A stretch of DNA of 50,481 nt, taken from Clostridia bacterium. GTDB taxonomy: Bacteria > Bacillota > Clostridia > Peptostreptococcales > Anaerovoracaceae. How positions within the stretch are numbered: the stretch's first letter is position 1; the number at the start of each line of letters is the position of its first letter. The position numbers were made by a program, and so were the translations under genes. The notes beneath the pieces were generated by a model that was not told where the DNA came from, did not search any database, and saw only the letters and a list, made by a program, of their open reading frames with translations. The DNA is taken from positions 1 to 50,481 of the forward strand of contig JAKSSK010000006.1 in the NCBI GenBank assembly GCA_024403135.1, in the 5' to 3' direction. Below are positions 6,606-17,107 of this stretch, in pieces.

Positions 6606-7337
6606 TTATTTTTGTAGTTCGTTTACAAAGGCCTGCCTTATGCTTTTCTCAGCTCTTGAAACTGTCATCTGAGATACACCAAGGCTTTCGGCTATTTCAC
6701 TTTGAGTCTTACCGTTTACAAATCTTTCCCTGAAGATAAGTCTGTATGTGTCAGATAGCTGATCAAGCACATCGTCTACCAGGTCATAAAACTCTATTGC
6801 GTTAAATCCCGAATCTTCAAAGCCTATATATTTCTCTAGAGAAAGACCATCGCCTTCTTCGCCCATTTCATCGAAGGTCTTGTCTAGGGAGTATGCTGCA
6901 TATGCCTTAGCACTTTCCATAGATTCGATAATGTCCTCTTCAGAAAAGCCTGTATCTAAAGCTATTTCGTCTATGGTAGGCTGCCTCTGGTTATCGTGCT
7001 GGAAGGATTCGATGCTCCTTTGGACTATGGCCGCAATCTCCTTCATTCTTCTAGGCACCTTCAAGGACCACTGCTTGTCCCTAAAGTACTTTTTAATTTC
7101 ACCTAGAATGGTTGGAGTTGCAAAGCTGGAAAATTCATAGCCTTTAGAAGGATCAAATCTTTCAACTGCATTTACCAGGGCAAGGGCCCCTACCTGATAA
7201 AGGTCATCGTACTCAACACCCTTTCCTATGTACTTACGGATAAGTATGTCCACCAGGTAAAGGTGCTCTTCTACGATTTCATTTCTCTTTTCTATGGTCG
7301 GATTTTTTGCATATTCAGCGAAAAGCTGCTTATCCAT
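6606..7337 (-). CDS. RNA polymerase sigma factor of the SigB/SigF/SigG group
   Basis: A 243-residue sigma-70 family protein. Region 2 is seen in DDLYQVGALALVNAVERFDPSKGYEFSSFATP in two conserved blocks (residues about 42-75), region 3 in RQPTIDEIALDTGFSEEDI, and the region 4 helix-turn-helix in KTQSEIAESLGVSQMTVSR near the C-terminus. It lacks region 1.1, as alternative sigma factors of the stress and sporulation group do. Its start overlaps the end of the RsbW-like gene by eight bases, which links the two. The regulon and trigger are unknown; naming it sigB or sigF would be guesswork. Confidence 0.88.
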   Translation of the reverse strand: MDKQLFAEYAKNPTIEKRNEIVEEHLYLVDILIRKYIGKGVEYDDLYQVGALALVNAVERFDPSKGYEFSSFATPTILGEIKKYFRDKQWSLKVPRRMKEIAAIVQRSIESFQHDNQRQPTIDEIALDTGFSEEDIIESMESAKAYAAYSLDKTFDEMGEEGDGLSLEKYIGFEDSGFNAIEFYDLVDDVLDQLSDTYRLIFRERFVNGKTQSEIAESLGVSQMTVSRAEKSIRQAFVNELQK

Positions 7338-7734
7338 TGGACTTGGTCATCCTGATGAACTTTCTACCTTGGGCGTGAGTAGAAACTTCCACTTTGTCCA
7401 TTATGGACTGTATTACGGCAAGACTTAAATCCCCTTCCTTAGGGCAATCCATGCAGATCGGATTTACCTTTTCAAAGGAACTGCCTTCTCCAATGTCTTC
7501 GATAAATAGCTCAATCTTTCCATCTTCTACGATACACTCCATCTTAAGTGAATCTGGATAACTGTCATTTCCGTGGCAACAGATGTTTTTGCACGCTTCA
7601 GCTGTTGCTACCTTAATGTCTTCAGCATCTTCAATGCTAAAACCTGCTTCAAGGGCAACGGTGCCTATCGCCAGTCTTATCATGGTGGCATATTCTGGTT
7701 TGCCTGGAATTGTGAATGTAAGCCTATCTGCCAT
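7330..7734 (-). CDS. RsbW/SpoIIAB-like anti-sigma ATP-binding protein
   Basis: A 134-residue GHKL-type ATPase domain with the N-box EACKNICCHG (Glu46, Asn50) and a following DIGEG segment that lines the ATP site. Members of this family hold a sigma factor inactive and are also kinases for an anti-anti-sigma (RsbV/SpoIIAA) partner. It overlaps the sigma gene and has a strong TAGGAGG site. Unlike the usual rsbV-rsbW-sigB or spoIIAA-AB-AC order, no anti-anti-sigma gene precedes it; the gyrA stop is eight bases upstream. Confidence 0.82.
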   Translation of the reverse strand: MADRLTFTIPGKPEYATMIRLAIGTVALEAGFSIEDAEDIKVATAEACKNICCHGNDSYPDSLKMECIVEDGKIELFIEDIGEGSSFEKVNPICMDCPKEGDLSLAVIQSIMDKVEVSTHAQGRKFIRMTKSNG

Positions 7735-7742
7735 ATTTCCTC

Positions 7743-10229
7743 CTATACTAAGCTCATCTGCTCTTCAGCTTGCTTAGGTTCTTCTTCCTCTAATTCATCG
7801 TCCTTGATAACCTTGGCCATTGCGATGATGTTAGCGTCCTCCTGGACTCTCATTATCTTAACGCCCTGGGTTGCTCTTCCTAGACGAGATACTTCGTTTG
7901 CCTTTATTCTGATGATGATGCCACTTGAATTGATTAGAAGCACTTCATCATCTTCATCTACTACCATAGCTCCTACAAGTTCTCCAGTCTTAGCGAACTT
8001 TGACTTATCGTATGTAAGTAAGCCCTTGCCGCCTCTAACCTGGATCTTGTAGTCCTTAGCCTTGGTACGTTTTCCGTAACCCTTTTCAGTTACAACCAGT
8101 AGCTCTTGATCCTTTTCAACAAGTTCCATTGCTACTACTTCATCGTCCTTTTCAAGCTTGATAGCTCTTACGCCGCCTGCGATTCTACCCATAGGTCTTA
8201 CGTCGTCCTCGCTGAAGCAGATGCACTTACCCTTCTTTGTAACGATGATTACGTTGTTAGTGCCTGTAGTCTGCTTGATGCCGATTAGTTCGTCGCCATC
8301 TTTTAGCTTCATTGCGATGATACCGCTCTTTCTATTGGTATCGAAGTCGGAAAGTGCCATCTTCTTGATGATGCCGTCCTTGGTTACAGCTATTAAGAAC
8401 TTGTCCTCAGCAAATTCCTTGATAGGCATTACTGCAGTAACTCTTTCCCTTGAAATTAGGCTTAAGAAGTTTACTACAGGAATTCCCTTGGCCTGTCTTG
8501 AGCCTTCAGGAATTTCATATGCCTTAATCTTGTGTGCCTTACCGAAGTTAGTGAAGAACATCAGGTAATCGTGAGTTGATGCACTGATTAAGTCCTTAAT
8601 GAAGTCGTTATCTCTAGTTGTTATTCCTGTGATTCCCTTGCCGCCTCTCTTTTGAGCCTTGTAGGTATCTGCAGGAACTCTCTTGATATATCCTAGGTGA
8701 GTAAGAGTAACGCAAACCATTTCTTCCTGGATTAAATCTTCTTCCTCGATTTCATCTGCAGAAGCCTGGATCTTAGTCTTTCTCTTGTCTCCCCATTTTT
8801 CCTTGATCTGAAGTAATTCGTCCTTGATTACTCCCATCATCTTGTTATCGTCTGCTAAAAGCTCAGCGTAGTAAGCGATCTTTTCTTGAAGTTCAGCATA
8901 TTCCTTCTGAATCTTTTCACGCTCTAGTCCTTGTAAACGTCTTAGTTGCATTTCAAGGATGGCCTTTGCCTGAATTTCAGATAGGCCAAAGCGAGCCATC
9001 AGCTTTTCACCAGCATCATCATAGGATGCCCTGATGATCTTGATTATTTCATCGATGTTGTCTAAAGCGATTAGATAACCTTCTAAGATGTGCGCTCTAG
9101 CTTCTGCCTTCTTCTTATCGAAGATGGTTCTTCTAGTTACTACTTCGAACTGGTGCTTTAGATATACATCTAAGATTTCTCTAATGTTAAGAATTTGAGG
9201 CTTGCCGTTTACGATTGCAAGCATGATCATTGAAACGTTAGCTTGAAGCTGAGTGTGCTTGTACAGTCTGTTTAGGATGATCTGTGCATTTACGTCCTTT
9301 TTAAGTTCGATGACTATACGAAGGCCTTCTCTTGCTGAAGATTCATCTCTAATGTCGCTGATTCCATCAAGCTTTTTGTCCTTAACCATTTCAGCAATCT
9401 TTTCGATTAAGGTTGCCTTGTTAACCTGGAAAGGAATTTCAGTTACGATGATCTGCTGCTTGCCGCGGCTTCCTTCTTCAATCTGGCATACTGAACGAAC
9501 GGTAACCTTGCCCTGTCCAGTTCTATATGCTTCTCTTGCTCCTCCTCTTCCAAGGATGATACCTCCTGTAGGAAAATCTGGAGCCTTTATGATCTTAATA
9601 ATATCTTCGATGGAGCAGTCAGGTTCATCAATTACCTTAACGCAAGCATCGATTGTGTCGCTTAGGTTGTGAGGTGGAATTGATGTAGCCATACCTACTG
9701 CAATACCAGATGATCCGTTGATCAGTAGGTTTGGAACTCTTGAAGGAAGAACTACTGGTTCCTCTTCTTCACCATCGTAGTTAGGTATGAAATCTACGGT
9801 ATCCTTTTCAATGTCCTTTAACATCTCAAGAGAGAAAGGAGTCATTCTTGCTTCTGTGTAACGAGATGCAGCAGCTGAGTCTCCATCGATCGAACCGAAG
9901 TTACCGTGGCCGTCAACCATCATGTATCTCATGTTCCAGCTTTGAGCAAGTCTTACCATAGCTTCATAAATTGAAGAATCTCCGTGAGGATGGTATTTAC
10001 CCATTACTTCACCCACGATACGAGCGGATTTCTTGTGAGGCTTATCTGGGGTAATGCCTAGAGCGCTCATTCCGTAAAGGATTCTTCTATGTACTGGCTT
10101 TAGTCCGTCTCTCGCATCAGGAAGAGCACGGCTAACTATTACCGACATAGCGTAGTCGATATAGCTTTGTTTCATTTCTTCATGTATTTCATGTTGAATA
10201 AGTTTAGTATCTTCTAAAAGATTTGCCAT
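7743..10229 (-). CDS. gyrA: DNA gyrase subunit A
   Basis: The 828-residue DNA-cleaving subunit of gyrase. The catalytic tyrosine is Tyr124 in AASRYTEAR. The quinolone region reads [11 protein letters not shown], with Ser85 and Glu89 at the two resistance positions, i.e. the usual sensitive-type residues. The C-terminal beta-pinwheel begins with the gyrase box QKRGGKG, which marks this as gyrase rather than topoisomerase IV. The gene follows gyrB by 13 bases and precedes the RsbW-like gene by eight. Confidence 0.97.
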   Translation of the reverse strand: MANLLEDTKLIQHEIHEEMKQSYIDYAMSVIVSRALPDARDGLKPVHRRILYGMSALGITPDKPHKKSARIVGEVMGKYHPHGDSSIYEAMVRLAQSWNMRYMMVDGHGNFGSIDGDSAAASRYTEARMTPFSLEMLKDIEKDTVDFIPNYDGEEEEPVVLPSRVPNLLINGSSGIAVGMATSIPPHNLSDTIDACVKVIDEPDCSIEDIIKIIKAPDFPTGGIILGRGGAREAYRTGQGKVTVRSVCQIEEGSRGKQQIIVTEIPFQVNKATLIEKIAEMVKDKKLDGISDIRDESSAREGLRIVIELKKDVNAQIILNRLYKHTQLQANVSMIMLAIVNGKPQILNIREILDVYLKHQFEVVTRRTIFDKKKAEARAHILEGYLIALDNIDEIIKIIRASYDDAGEKLMARFGLSEIQAKAILEMQLRRLQGLEREKIQKEYAELQEKIAYYAELLADDNKMMGVIKDELLQIKEKWGDKRKTKIQASADEIEEEDLIQEEMVCVTLTHLGYIKRVPADTYKAQKRGGKGITGITTRDNDFIKDLISASTHDYLMFFTNFGKAHKIKAYEIPEGSRQAKGIPVVNFLSLISRERVTAVMPIKEFAEDKFLIAVTKDGIIKKMALSDFDTNRKSGIIAMKLKDGDELIGIKQTTGTNNVIIVTKKGKCICFSEDDVRPMGRIAGGVRAIKLEKDDEVVAMELVEKDQELLVVTEKGYGKRTKAKDYKIQVRGGKGLLTYDKSKFAKTGELVGAMVVDEDDEVLLINSSGIIIRIKANEVSRLGRATQGVKIMRVQEDANIIAMAKVIKDDELEEEEPKQAEEQMSLV

Positions 10230-10242
10230 TTTCTCCTCCTTT

Positions 10243-12252
<2,010 letters not shown>

Positions 12253-12254
12253 CT

Positions 12255-12283
12255 AGTTTATCACAAATCCACCGGATTTTCAA
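12255..12283 (-). promoter_or_regulatory. Promoter of the gyrB operon
   Basis: On the minus strand TTGAAA (12278-12283), 17 bases, then TAAACT (12255-12260). The spacer contains the inverted repeat AAATCC-GGT-GGATTT (12265-12279), which could bind a regulator or respond to supercoiling. Confidence 0.5.
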
Positions 12284-12326
12284 GTTTTTTAATCTTTTTA
12301 TCTTATTTTATTAATTTTTTCTAAAA

Positions 12327-12342
12327 GTCGCTAAAAAGCGAC
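12327..12342 (-). terminator. Second small hairpin after recF
   Basis: GTCGCT and AGCGAC form a six-pair stem about 20 bases beyond the main recF terminator, followed on the minus strand by TTTTAG. It may be a backup terminator or part of the leader region before gyrB. Confidence 0.4.
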
Positions 12343-12350
12343 ATTTTGAC

Positions 12351-12397
12351 AATAAAAAAGCTATATTTTCCTGTCGATATATGTCGGAAAATATAGC
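12351..12397 (-). terminator. Terminator of the dnaA-dnaN-recF run
   Basis: A 12-base stem (12360-12371 with 12386-12397, GCTATATTTTCC against GGAAAATATAGC) with a 14-base loop directly follows the recF stop and is followed by TTTTTTATT on the minus strand. Confidence 0.85.
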
Positions 12398-13480
12398 CTA
12401 TTTTTCTTCTATATTCACTTGTCCATTTTCTACTGTAAATATGCTTCCAGAACTAAACTTTTTAAGCAGTATTTCGGATAGCTCCGTGGTGGTTATGAAC
12501 ATCTGGGTATTGCTTAAACTTTTAAGTAAATATTCCTGTCTTTCTTCGTCCAGTTCACTCATCACATCATCAAGTAAAAGGATGGCATCTTCATCTGTTT
12601 CTTCCTTTATTAGGTTGATCTCCGCCATCTTTAGTGATAGGGCTGCCGTTCTCTGCTGTCCCTGGGATCCGAAACTCCTTACGTTTATACCGTCAATCTC
12701 AAAGGTAAGGTCATCTTTATGTGGTCCCTTGGTTGTGGTCCTCTGCTTAATGTCGTTTGAGATGTTATTCTTTAATATCTTGTATAAATCTTCTTCTAAC
12801 TTTACGTTAGGATTATATATTATATGTAGATCTTCTTTGCCGCCAGTAATGTTAGAATGAATTTCTTTACTGATACCATCTATTTTTTCTATGAACTGGC
12901 TTCTTTCTTTAATTATCTTTTCACCGTACTTAGCTAGCTGCGCGTCCCATACATCTAACACTTCCCTATCTATGTTGTTTTCCTTTAGATAGGAATTTCT
13001 CTGAGCTAAGATCTTGTTATACATTACCAGGTTTGAATAATATATTGGCTTTAGCTGGCAAAGCTCTCTATTGATGAACTTTCTTCTTTTTTCAGGTTCA
13101 TCTTTTACTATCTTAAGATCTTCAGGCGAGAATATTACTATATATATATTGTCCAGTATTTCAGAAGCTTTCTTTAGTTTTACTCCGTTTAGTTTTGCAG
13201 ACTTCTTTAAATCCTTCTTTAGTATAAGTTCTAGGTTAATTTCATCATCTTCTTTAACGCATGTAACTTTTACCTTACTTGTATCGCTATAAAAGTTTAT
13301 TAAATCTGAATCTTTATTAGTTCTAAAACTTTTACCAAAACTTGATAAATATATAGCTTCTACTAGGTTAGTTTTACCTTGAGCATTTCTACCTAATATT
13401 AGATTTATATTGCTATTAAAAGAAATATTTAATTTTTCGTAGTTTCTGTAATTTAATAATTCTAAATTTTTAATATACAT
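12398..13480 (-). CDS. recF: DNA replication and repair protein RecF
   Basis: A 360-residue ABC-type ATPase that helps load RecA at gaps. The Walker A motif is GRNAQGKTN near residue 30, the signature GSQGQQRTAAL near residue 277 and Walker B ILLLDDVMSELD near residue 302. The start lies three bases from the dnaN stop. In most Firmicutes a small S4-domain gene (yaaA) sits between dnaN and recF; here there is no room for it. The 5' half is strongly A/T-rich. Confidence 0.96.
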   Translation of the reverse strand: MYIKNLELLNYRNYEKLNISFNSNINLILGRNAQGKTNLVEAIYLSSFGKSFRTNKDSDLINFYSDTSKVKVTCVKEDDEINLELILKKDLKKSAKLNGVKLKKASEILDNIYIVIFSPEDLKIVKDEPEKRRKFINRELCQLKPIYYSNLVMYNKILAQRNSYLKENNIDREVLDVWDAQLAKYGEKIIKERSQFIEKIDGISKEIHSNITGGKEDLHIIYNPNVKLEEDLYKILKNNISNDIKQRTTTKGPHKDDLTFEIDGINVRSFGSQGQQRTAALSLKMAEINLIKEETDEDAILLLDDVMSELDEERQEYLLKSLSNTQMFITTTELSEILLKKFSSGSIFTVENGQVNIEEK

Positions 13481-13482
13481 AA

Positions 13483-14598
13483 TTAATTAGTAGTAATTCT
13501 TACAGGTAATACTAAGTATTCGTAAACATTACCTTCTATAGGTTTTACGATGCATGGATTGATGCTCTGTTTAAATTCCATCTTAATATCTTCATCATCT
13601 ATAACCTTTAATACGTCTAATATATATTTAGAGTTAAAACCTATTTCTAGATCATTACCTTCTTTATATACACTTAAATTTTCTTTAACATTACCTTCTT
13701 CAGATTTTGAAGTAATTAAGATATTATTTTCTGTAATACTAAATTTAATTAAATTGTTCTTTCCTTCTTTTGCAAGAAGTGATGCTCTTTCTATACATTT
13801 AGCTAGATCATTTTTATTTAATACTACTGTTGTTGTATTATCCTTTGGAAGAATATCTTGGTATTTAATAAATTCACCTTCTAATAAATTTAATATTACC
13901 TTAGTATTATCCATAATAAATACTACCTTCTTTTCAGTAATTATCATGTTTACATCATATTCTTCATCTGCAGTTTCAAGAAGAATCTTATTTAATTCTC
14001 CAATAATTTTTGCAGGAATAACTATCTTCTTTTCTTCATTAATATCTACTCTTTCTCTTGAAATAGCCATTCTATATCCATCAAGAGCTACCATATTAAA
14101 TTTTTCAGGTCCCATCTCAAGAAGAACGCCTGTGATCACACCTTTTGCCTCATCTATACTTGCGGCAAAAGCTGTTCTTTTAATCATATCTATTAAAAGC
14201 TGCCTATCTAGCTTTATTACTTCGTTGTTATTTTCTACTTTATTTAATACAGGGAATTCATCACTGGATAATCCTAGAATTTTAAATTCTGTATTTTGAC
14301 ATTTAATAACTACATAGTTATCTACTAATTCAAAATATACATCGTCATTAGGAAGCTTTCTTACAATATCTCCAAATAACTTTGACATTACAACTATTGA
14401 TCCAGGTAAGAAATCCTCTACCTTTAAAGATTTTTCTACACTAATATAAAAGTCTGATGCTGACATTGTTAAAATACCATTTTCATCAACTTTAAGCATA
14501 ATACCTTTCATTATAGGTAATGTAGTTTTATTTGTAACAGCTTTTGAAACAATATTTAAAGCTTTAGATAGTGTCTGTTGATTACATTTAAATTTCAT
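13483..14598 (-). CDS. dnaN: DNA polymerase III beta subunit (sliding clamp)
   Basis: A 371-residue clamp protein with the family N-terminus MKFKCNQQTLSKALNIVSKA and the C-terminal segment EYLVLPVRI, close to the canonical end of DnaN. It encircles DNA and gives the replicase its processivity. GGAGGATCA precedes the ATG and directly abuts the unwinding region of the origin. The gene is conspicuously A/T-rich (many TTA, ATA and AAT codons; stretches near 22-28% GC by eye) compared with gyrA or mnmG. Confidence 0.97.
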   Translation of the reverse strand: MKFKCNQQTLSKALNIVSKAVTNKTTLPIMKGIMLKVDENGILTMSASDFYISVEKSLKVEDFLPGSIVVMSKLFGDIVRKLPNDDVYFELVDNYVVIKCQNTEFKILGLSSDEFPVLNKVENNNEVIKLDRQLLIDMIKRTAFAASIDEAKGVITGVLLEMGPEKFNMVALDGYRMAISRERVDINEEKKIVIPAKIIGELNKILLETADEEYDVNMIITEKKVVFIMDNTKVILNLLEGEFIKYQDILPKDNTTTVVLNKNDLAKCIERASLLAKEGKNNLIKFSITENNILITSKSEEGNVKENLSVYKEGNDLEIGFNSKYILDVLKVIDDEDIKMEFKQSINPCIVKPIEGNVYEYLVLPVRITTN

Positions 14599-14607
14599 AT
14601 TGATCCT

Positions 14608-14671
14608 CCAATATTATTTATATATATAACTTAGTCATAATAGTAGTAGTGTATGTGGATAATGTGGATAA
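14608..14671. other. oriC: oriC unwinding module: tandem DnaA boxes, DnaA-trios and A/T-rich element
   Basis: Read on the minus strand: two perfect DnaA boxes TTATCCACA abut each other (14663-14671 and 14654-14662), a four-base spacer follows, then consecutive triplets CTA, CTA, CTA, TTA, TGA, CTA (14649 down to 14632), then a pure A/T tract (about 14631-14610) up to the dnaN ribosome site. This matches the basal unwinding system described in Bacillus subtilis, in which DnaA assembles from boxes onto repeating trio triplets and opens the adjacent A/T DNA. One triplet (TGA) deviates from the trio pattern. Confidence 0.8.
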
Positions 14672-14750
14672 GTTATCTATTTATTAAAAATTTAACCTTT
14701 TTTCTTCCTTATATATATATGGAAAAGTAGATTTAATAAATGTTGATACA

Positions 14751-14759
14751 TGTGAATAA
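14751..14759 (-). promoter_or_regulatory. DnaA box downstream of dnaA
   Basis: TTATTCACA on the minus strand, one base from the consensus TTATCCACA, directly after the dnaA stop. Between it and the tandem boxes lies an A/T-rich stretch containing TATATATATA. Confidence 0.6.
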
Positions 14760-14760
14760 C

Positions 14761-16104
14761 TTATTCATTAATTTCCATTTTAATATCTTCTATTAATGCT
14801 TTTAATTCTTCGTTCTTTAAAACTTCCTTTTGAATTTTTTCACAGGCATGCATAACGGTTGTATAGTGACGGCCACCAAATATTTCACCAATCTTTGGAA
14901 GTGAGTAGTCGGTCATCTCCCTACATATATACATTGCAATCTGTCTAGGATATGCGATGTTATTACTCTTGTTTTTAGAATCCATATCTAAAACCTTGAT
15001 ATCGAATTTTTTACATACAACCTTCTTTATCTTTTCTGGAGTAATAATATCTGTGCTGTTAATAAAAATATCTTTTAAAGTCTTCTTTGCGAAGTTTTTA
15101 TCTATCTTATCTCCTAATAGAGCTGAGAAACTAACTATTCTCTGGAAAGCTCCTTCAAGTTCCCTGATGTTGTTCTTAACCTTTTCAGCTATCAGGCAAA
15201 TAACATCGTAAACATCTTCGTTTACTTCAATACCCTCATTTTCAGCCTTCTTCATAAGGATGGCAACTCTAGTTTCGTAATCTGCAGGCTGAATATCTGC
15301 AATTAGGTTCCACATAAAGCGGGATCTAAGTCTTTCCTCCAAATTTACCAGTTTACCAGGAGCTCTATCGCTAGAGATTATGATCTGCTTATTTAGCTCA
15401 TATAAGGTGTTAAAAGTATGGAAGAACTCCTCTTGAATTTTATCCTTTCCTTCCAGGAACTGAATATCGTCTATTAGCAATACGTCCACTTCCCTGTATT
15501 TCTTCTTGAAAAGTCCCATCTTGTTTTCAGTAAGTGCCTTGATGAATTCGTTGATGAACATTTCCGAAGATATGTAAAGGATGTTTGCATCAGGATTCTG
15601 CTCTAACATATATATTCCAATGGCGTGCATCAAGTGAGTCTTGCCTAGACCTGATCCTCCATATATGAATAGAGGGTTATATGCCTCTGATGGAGATTCG
15701 GCAACAGCAAGTGCTGCAGCGTGTGCAAACCTATTGCAGTCCCCTACTACAAAGTTATCGAAGTTGTAGTTAGGATTGAATATGTTGGAATTTTCTCTCT
15801 TAACCTTTACAGGCTTTTTAACTTCCTGCTTTTCAGGTTCTACCATATCGTCTGCCTTTAAAACTACGCTGTATGGCTGATTAAGAACTTGCTTGAATGC
15901 GTTTTCAAGCATAGGTATGTACCTGTTCTTAACGACATCAGCTATGAAATCATTGTAGTTCTCCATGTGCAGGTAGATGATCTTTACAAGCTCATCTATC
16001 TTGAATATGGATAGTGGTTGAATCCATGTTTTAAATACTACAGGGGTAGTACTTTCCTTCATCTTTTCTAAGACTTCACCCCATATTTTTTTCTCGTTTT
16101 TCAT
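14761..16104 (-). CDS. dnaA: Chromosomal replication initiator DnaA
   Basis: A 447-residue AAA+ protein that binds DnaA boxes and opens the origin. Domain I is seen at the N-terminus (WGEVLEKMKES... TWIQPL), the Walker A motif as GGSGLGKTHL near residue 150, Walker B as VLLIDDIQFL, and the DNA-binding domain IV signature GGRHYTTVMHAC near the C-terminus. GAGAAGGAAC precedes the ATG. Its promoter contains a DnaA box, and more boxes lie on both sides of the gene. Confidence 0.98.
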   Translation of the reverse strand: MKNEKKIWGEVLEKMKESTTPVVFKTWIQPLSIFKIDELVKIIYLHMENYNDFIADVVKNRYIPMLENAFKQVLNQPYSVVLKADDMVEPEKQEVKKPVKVKRENSNIFNPNYNFDNFVVGDCNRFAHAAALAVAESPSEAYNPLFIYGGSGLGKTHLMHAIGIYMLEQNPDANILYISSEMFINEFIKALTENKMGLFKKKYREVDVLLIDDIQFLEGKDKIQEEFFHTFNTLYELNKQIIISSDRAPGKLVNLEERLRSRFMWNLIADIQPADYETRVAILMKKAENEGIEVNEDVYDVICLIAEKVKNNIRELEGAFQRIVSFSALLGDKIDKNFAKKTLKDIFINSTDIITPEKIKKVVCKKFDIKVLDMDSKNKSNNIAYPRQIAMYICREMTDYSLPKIGEIFGGRHYTTVMHACEKIQKEVLKNEELKALIEDIKMEINE

Positions 16105-16136
16105 ACTTGTTCCTTCTCAATAAAAAGTCTATTTCC

Positions 16137-16165
16137 ATTATAAAGTAAAAGTTATCCACAGGCAA
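16137..16165 (-). promoter_or_regulatory. dnaA promoter overlapped by a DnaA box
   Basis: On the minus strand TTGCCT (16160-16165), 17 bases, then a perfect TATAAT (16137-16142). A perfect DnaA box (16152-16160) covers the spacer and the edge of the -35, so DnaA bound there would repress its own gene. Confidence 0.65.
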
Positions 16166-16247
16166 TGTGAATTTTTGAATATTGAAAAATTAATTAGTAT
16201 AAAAGTTATCCACATCATATGGATAACTTTTAGTATAATTATCAACA
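16152..16247. other. oriC: DnaA-box cluster upstream of dnaA (second part of oriC)
   Basis: Perfect TTATCCACA boxes occur at 16152-16160 and 16206-16214. A one-mismatch box lies on the opposite strand at 16218-16226 (TTATCCATA), and TTATCAACA at 16239-16247 also has one mismatch. The middle pair forms a 12-base perfect inverted repeat, AAAAGTTATCCA (16201-16212) with TGGATAACTTTT (16220-16231). The whole dnaA-rpmH gap of 274 bases is A/T-rich; besides the boxes it holds the two divergent promoters. Confidence 0.8.
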
Positions 16248-16272
16248 ATTTTTTTTCCAACCCTTGTTTTTG

Positions 16273-16302
16273 TTGACATTTCAGCGAAGTTAGTAGTATA
16301 CT
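16273..16302 (+). promoter_or_regulatory. Promoter of rpmH
   Basis: A perfect -35 TTGACA (16273-16278), 18 bases, then TATACT (16297-16302). The leader of about 70 bases ends with AAGGAGGA before the rpmH start. Confidence 0.7.
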
Positions 16303-16378
16303 GTAAAAGTATCTTTATGCCAATTGAAATTTAGATTGGTGTATGTAAATTAATGAAAAATAAGGAGGATTATATATC

Positions 16379-16513
16379 ATGAAACAAACATATCAACCAA
16401 AAACAAGACAAAGAATGAAGGAACACGGCTTCAGAAAAAGAATGTCAACTAAGAACGGAAGAAACGTTCTAAAGAGAAGAAGAGCTAGAGGTAGAAAGAA
16501 ACTTACTGCTTAA
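16379..16513 (+). CDS. rpmH: 50S ribosomal protein L34
   Basis: A 44-residue, very basic protein, [20 protein letters not shown] at the N-terminus and ending in [10 protein letters not shown], which is the near-invariant L34 sequence and length. It is part of the large ribosomal subunit. The ATG follows AAGGAGGAT by nine bases. It starts the rightward operon from the origin, six bases before rnpA. Confidence 0.98.
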   Translation: MKQTYQPKTRQRMKEHGFRKRMSTKNGRNVLKRRRARGRKKLTA

Positions 16514-16519
16514 TCGATT

Positions 16520-16858
16520 ATGCTTAATAAAAATATCCTAAGAGGAAGAGATAATTTTTCAAAGGTATATAACAAGGGTAAATCTGTAGGAAGCAAATAC
16601 GTAGTGGTATTTTTCCTTAAGAACAACCTGAAGTATACCAGGCTTGCTTTTTTGGCAAGCAAGAAAGTCGGCAATAGTGTGGCAAGAAATAGAGCTCGCA
16701 GACTGATGAAGGAAAGTTACAGACTGGCAGATTATGAAGTCTCCCCTGGATATGACATCATCTTCATAGCGAGAAACACTATAACTGAAGCAAAGTGTGG
16801 CCAGGTGGCAAGATCCATGGAGGGCGCACTTTCTAAAACCGGAGTAATTAAGAAGTAA
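16520..16858 (+). CDS. rnpA: Ribonuclease P protein component
   Basis: A 112-residue basic protein that assists the RNase P RNA in trimming tRNA 5' ends. The signature [14 protein letters not shown] is at about residues 55-68, after [12 protein letters not shown]. The start has no visible ribosome-binding site (TTAATCGATT precedes it), so translation is probably coupled to rpmH, whose stop is six bases upstream. Its stop overlaps the yidD start as TAATG. Confidence 0.95.
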   Translation: MLNKNILRGRDNFSKVYNKGKSVGSKYVVVFFLKNNLKYTRLAFLASKKVGNSVARNRARRLMKESYRLADYEVSPGYDIIFIARNTITEAKCGQVARSMEGALSKTGVIKK

Positions 16859-17091
16859 TGAAATATATTGGCGAATTCTTTAAGAAAATATTTATATTGC
16901 TTATAAGATTTTATCAGAAATTTATTTCCCCTTTATTTCCGCCTACTTGTCGGTTTTATCCTACCTGTTCTACCTATTTCATTCAGGCTTTGGAGAAATA
17001 TGGAGTATTTAAAGGTAGTTATCTAGGAATAAAACGAATTTTAAAGTGTCACCCCTACTCCAAGGAGTGCGGATATGATCCTTTAAAATAA
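16858..17091 (+). CDS. yidD: Membrane protein insertion efficiency factor YidD
   Basis: A 77-residue protein with the YidD core [20 protein letters not shown] and [13 protein letters not shown], and the [11 protein letters not shown] end. YidD helps YidC insert membrane proteins. It carries an amphipathic, positively charged N-terminus. It overlaps rnpA by one base and is followed by yidC after 16 bases. Confidence 0.95.
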   Translation: MKYIGEFFKKIFILLIRFYQKFISPLFPPTCRFYPTCSTYFIQALEKYGVFKGSYLGIKRILKCHPYSKECGYDPLK

Positions 17092-17107
17092 TGGAGGAAT
17101 TTATTTA

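Noticed and set aside
7573..8052. Open frames on the plus strand opposite gyrA and the RsbW-like gene
   Set aside because: They cross the boundary of two well-supported minus-strand genes and have no family features.
12381..12860. A 159-residue open frame opposite recF
   Set aside because: Serine-rich mirror of recF codons, no ribosome site, lies over the recF terminator.
13550..14299. A 249-residue open frame on the plus strand opposite dnaN
   Set aside because: It is rich in Ser, Ile, Leu and Phe, has no ribosome site and exists because the A/T-rich dnaN codons leave few stops on the other strand. dnaN is certain.
14711..14720. TATATATATA between dnaA and dnaN as the main unwinding element
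   Set aside because: It is not next to the triplet run; the A/T tract beside dnaN fits the trio model better, though both may melt.
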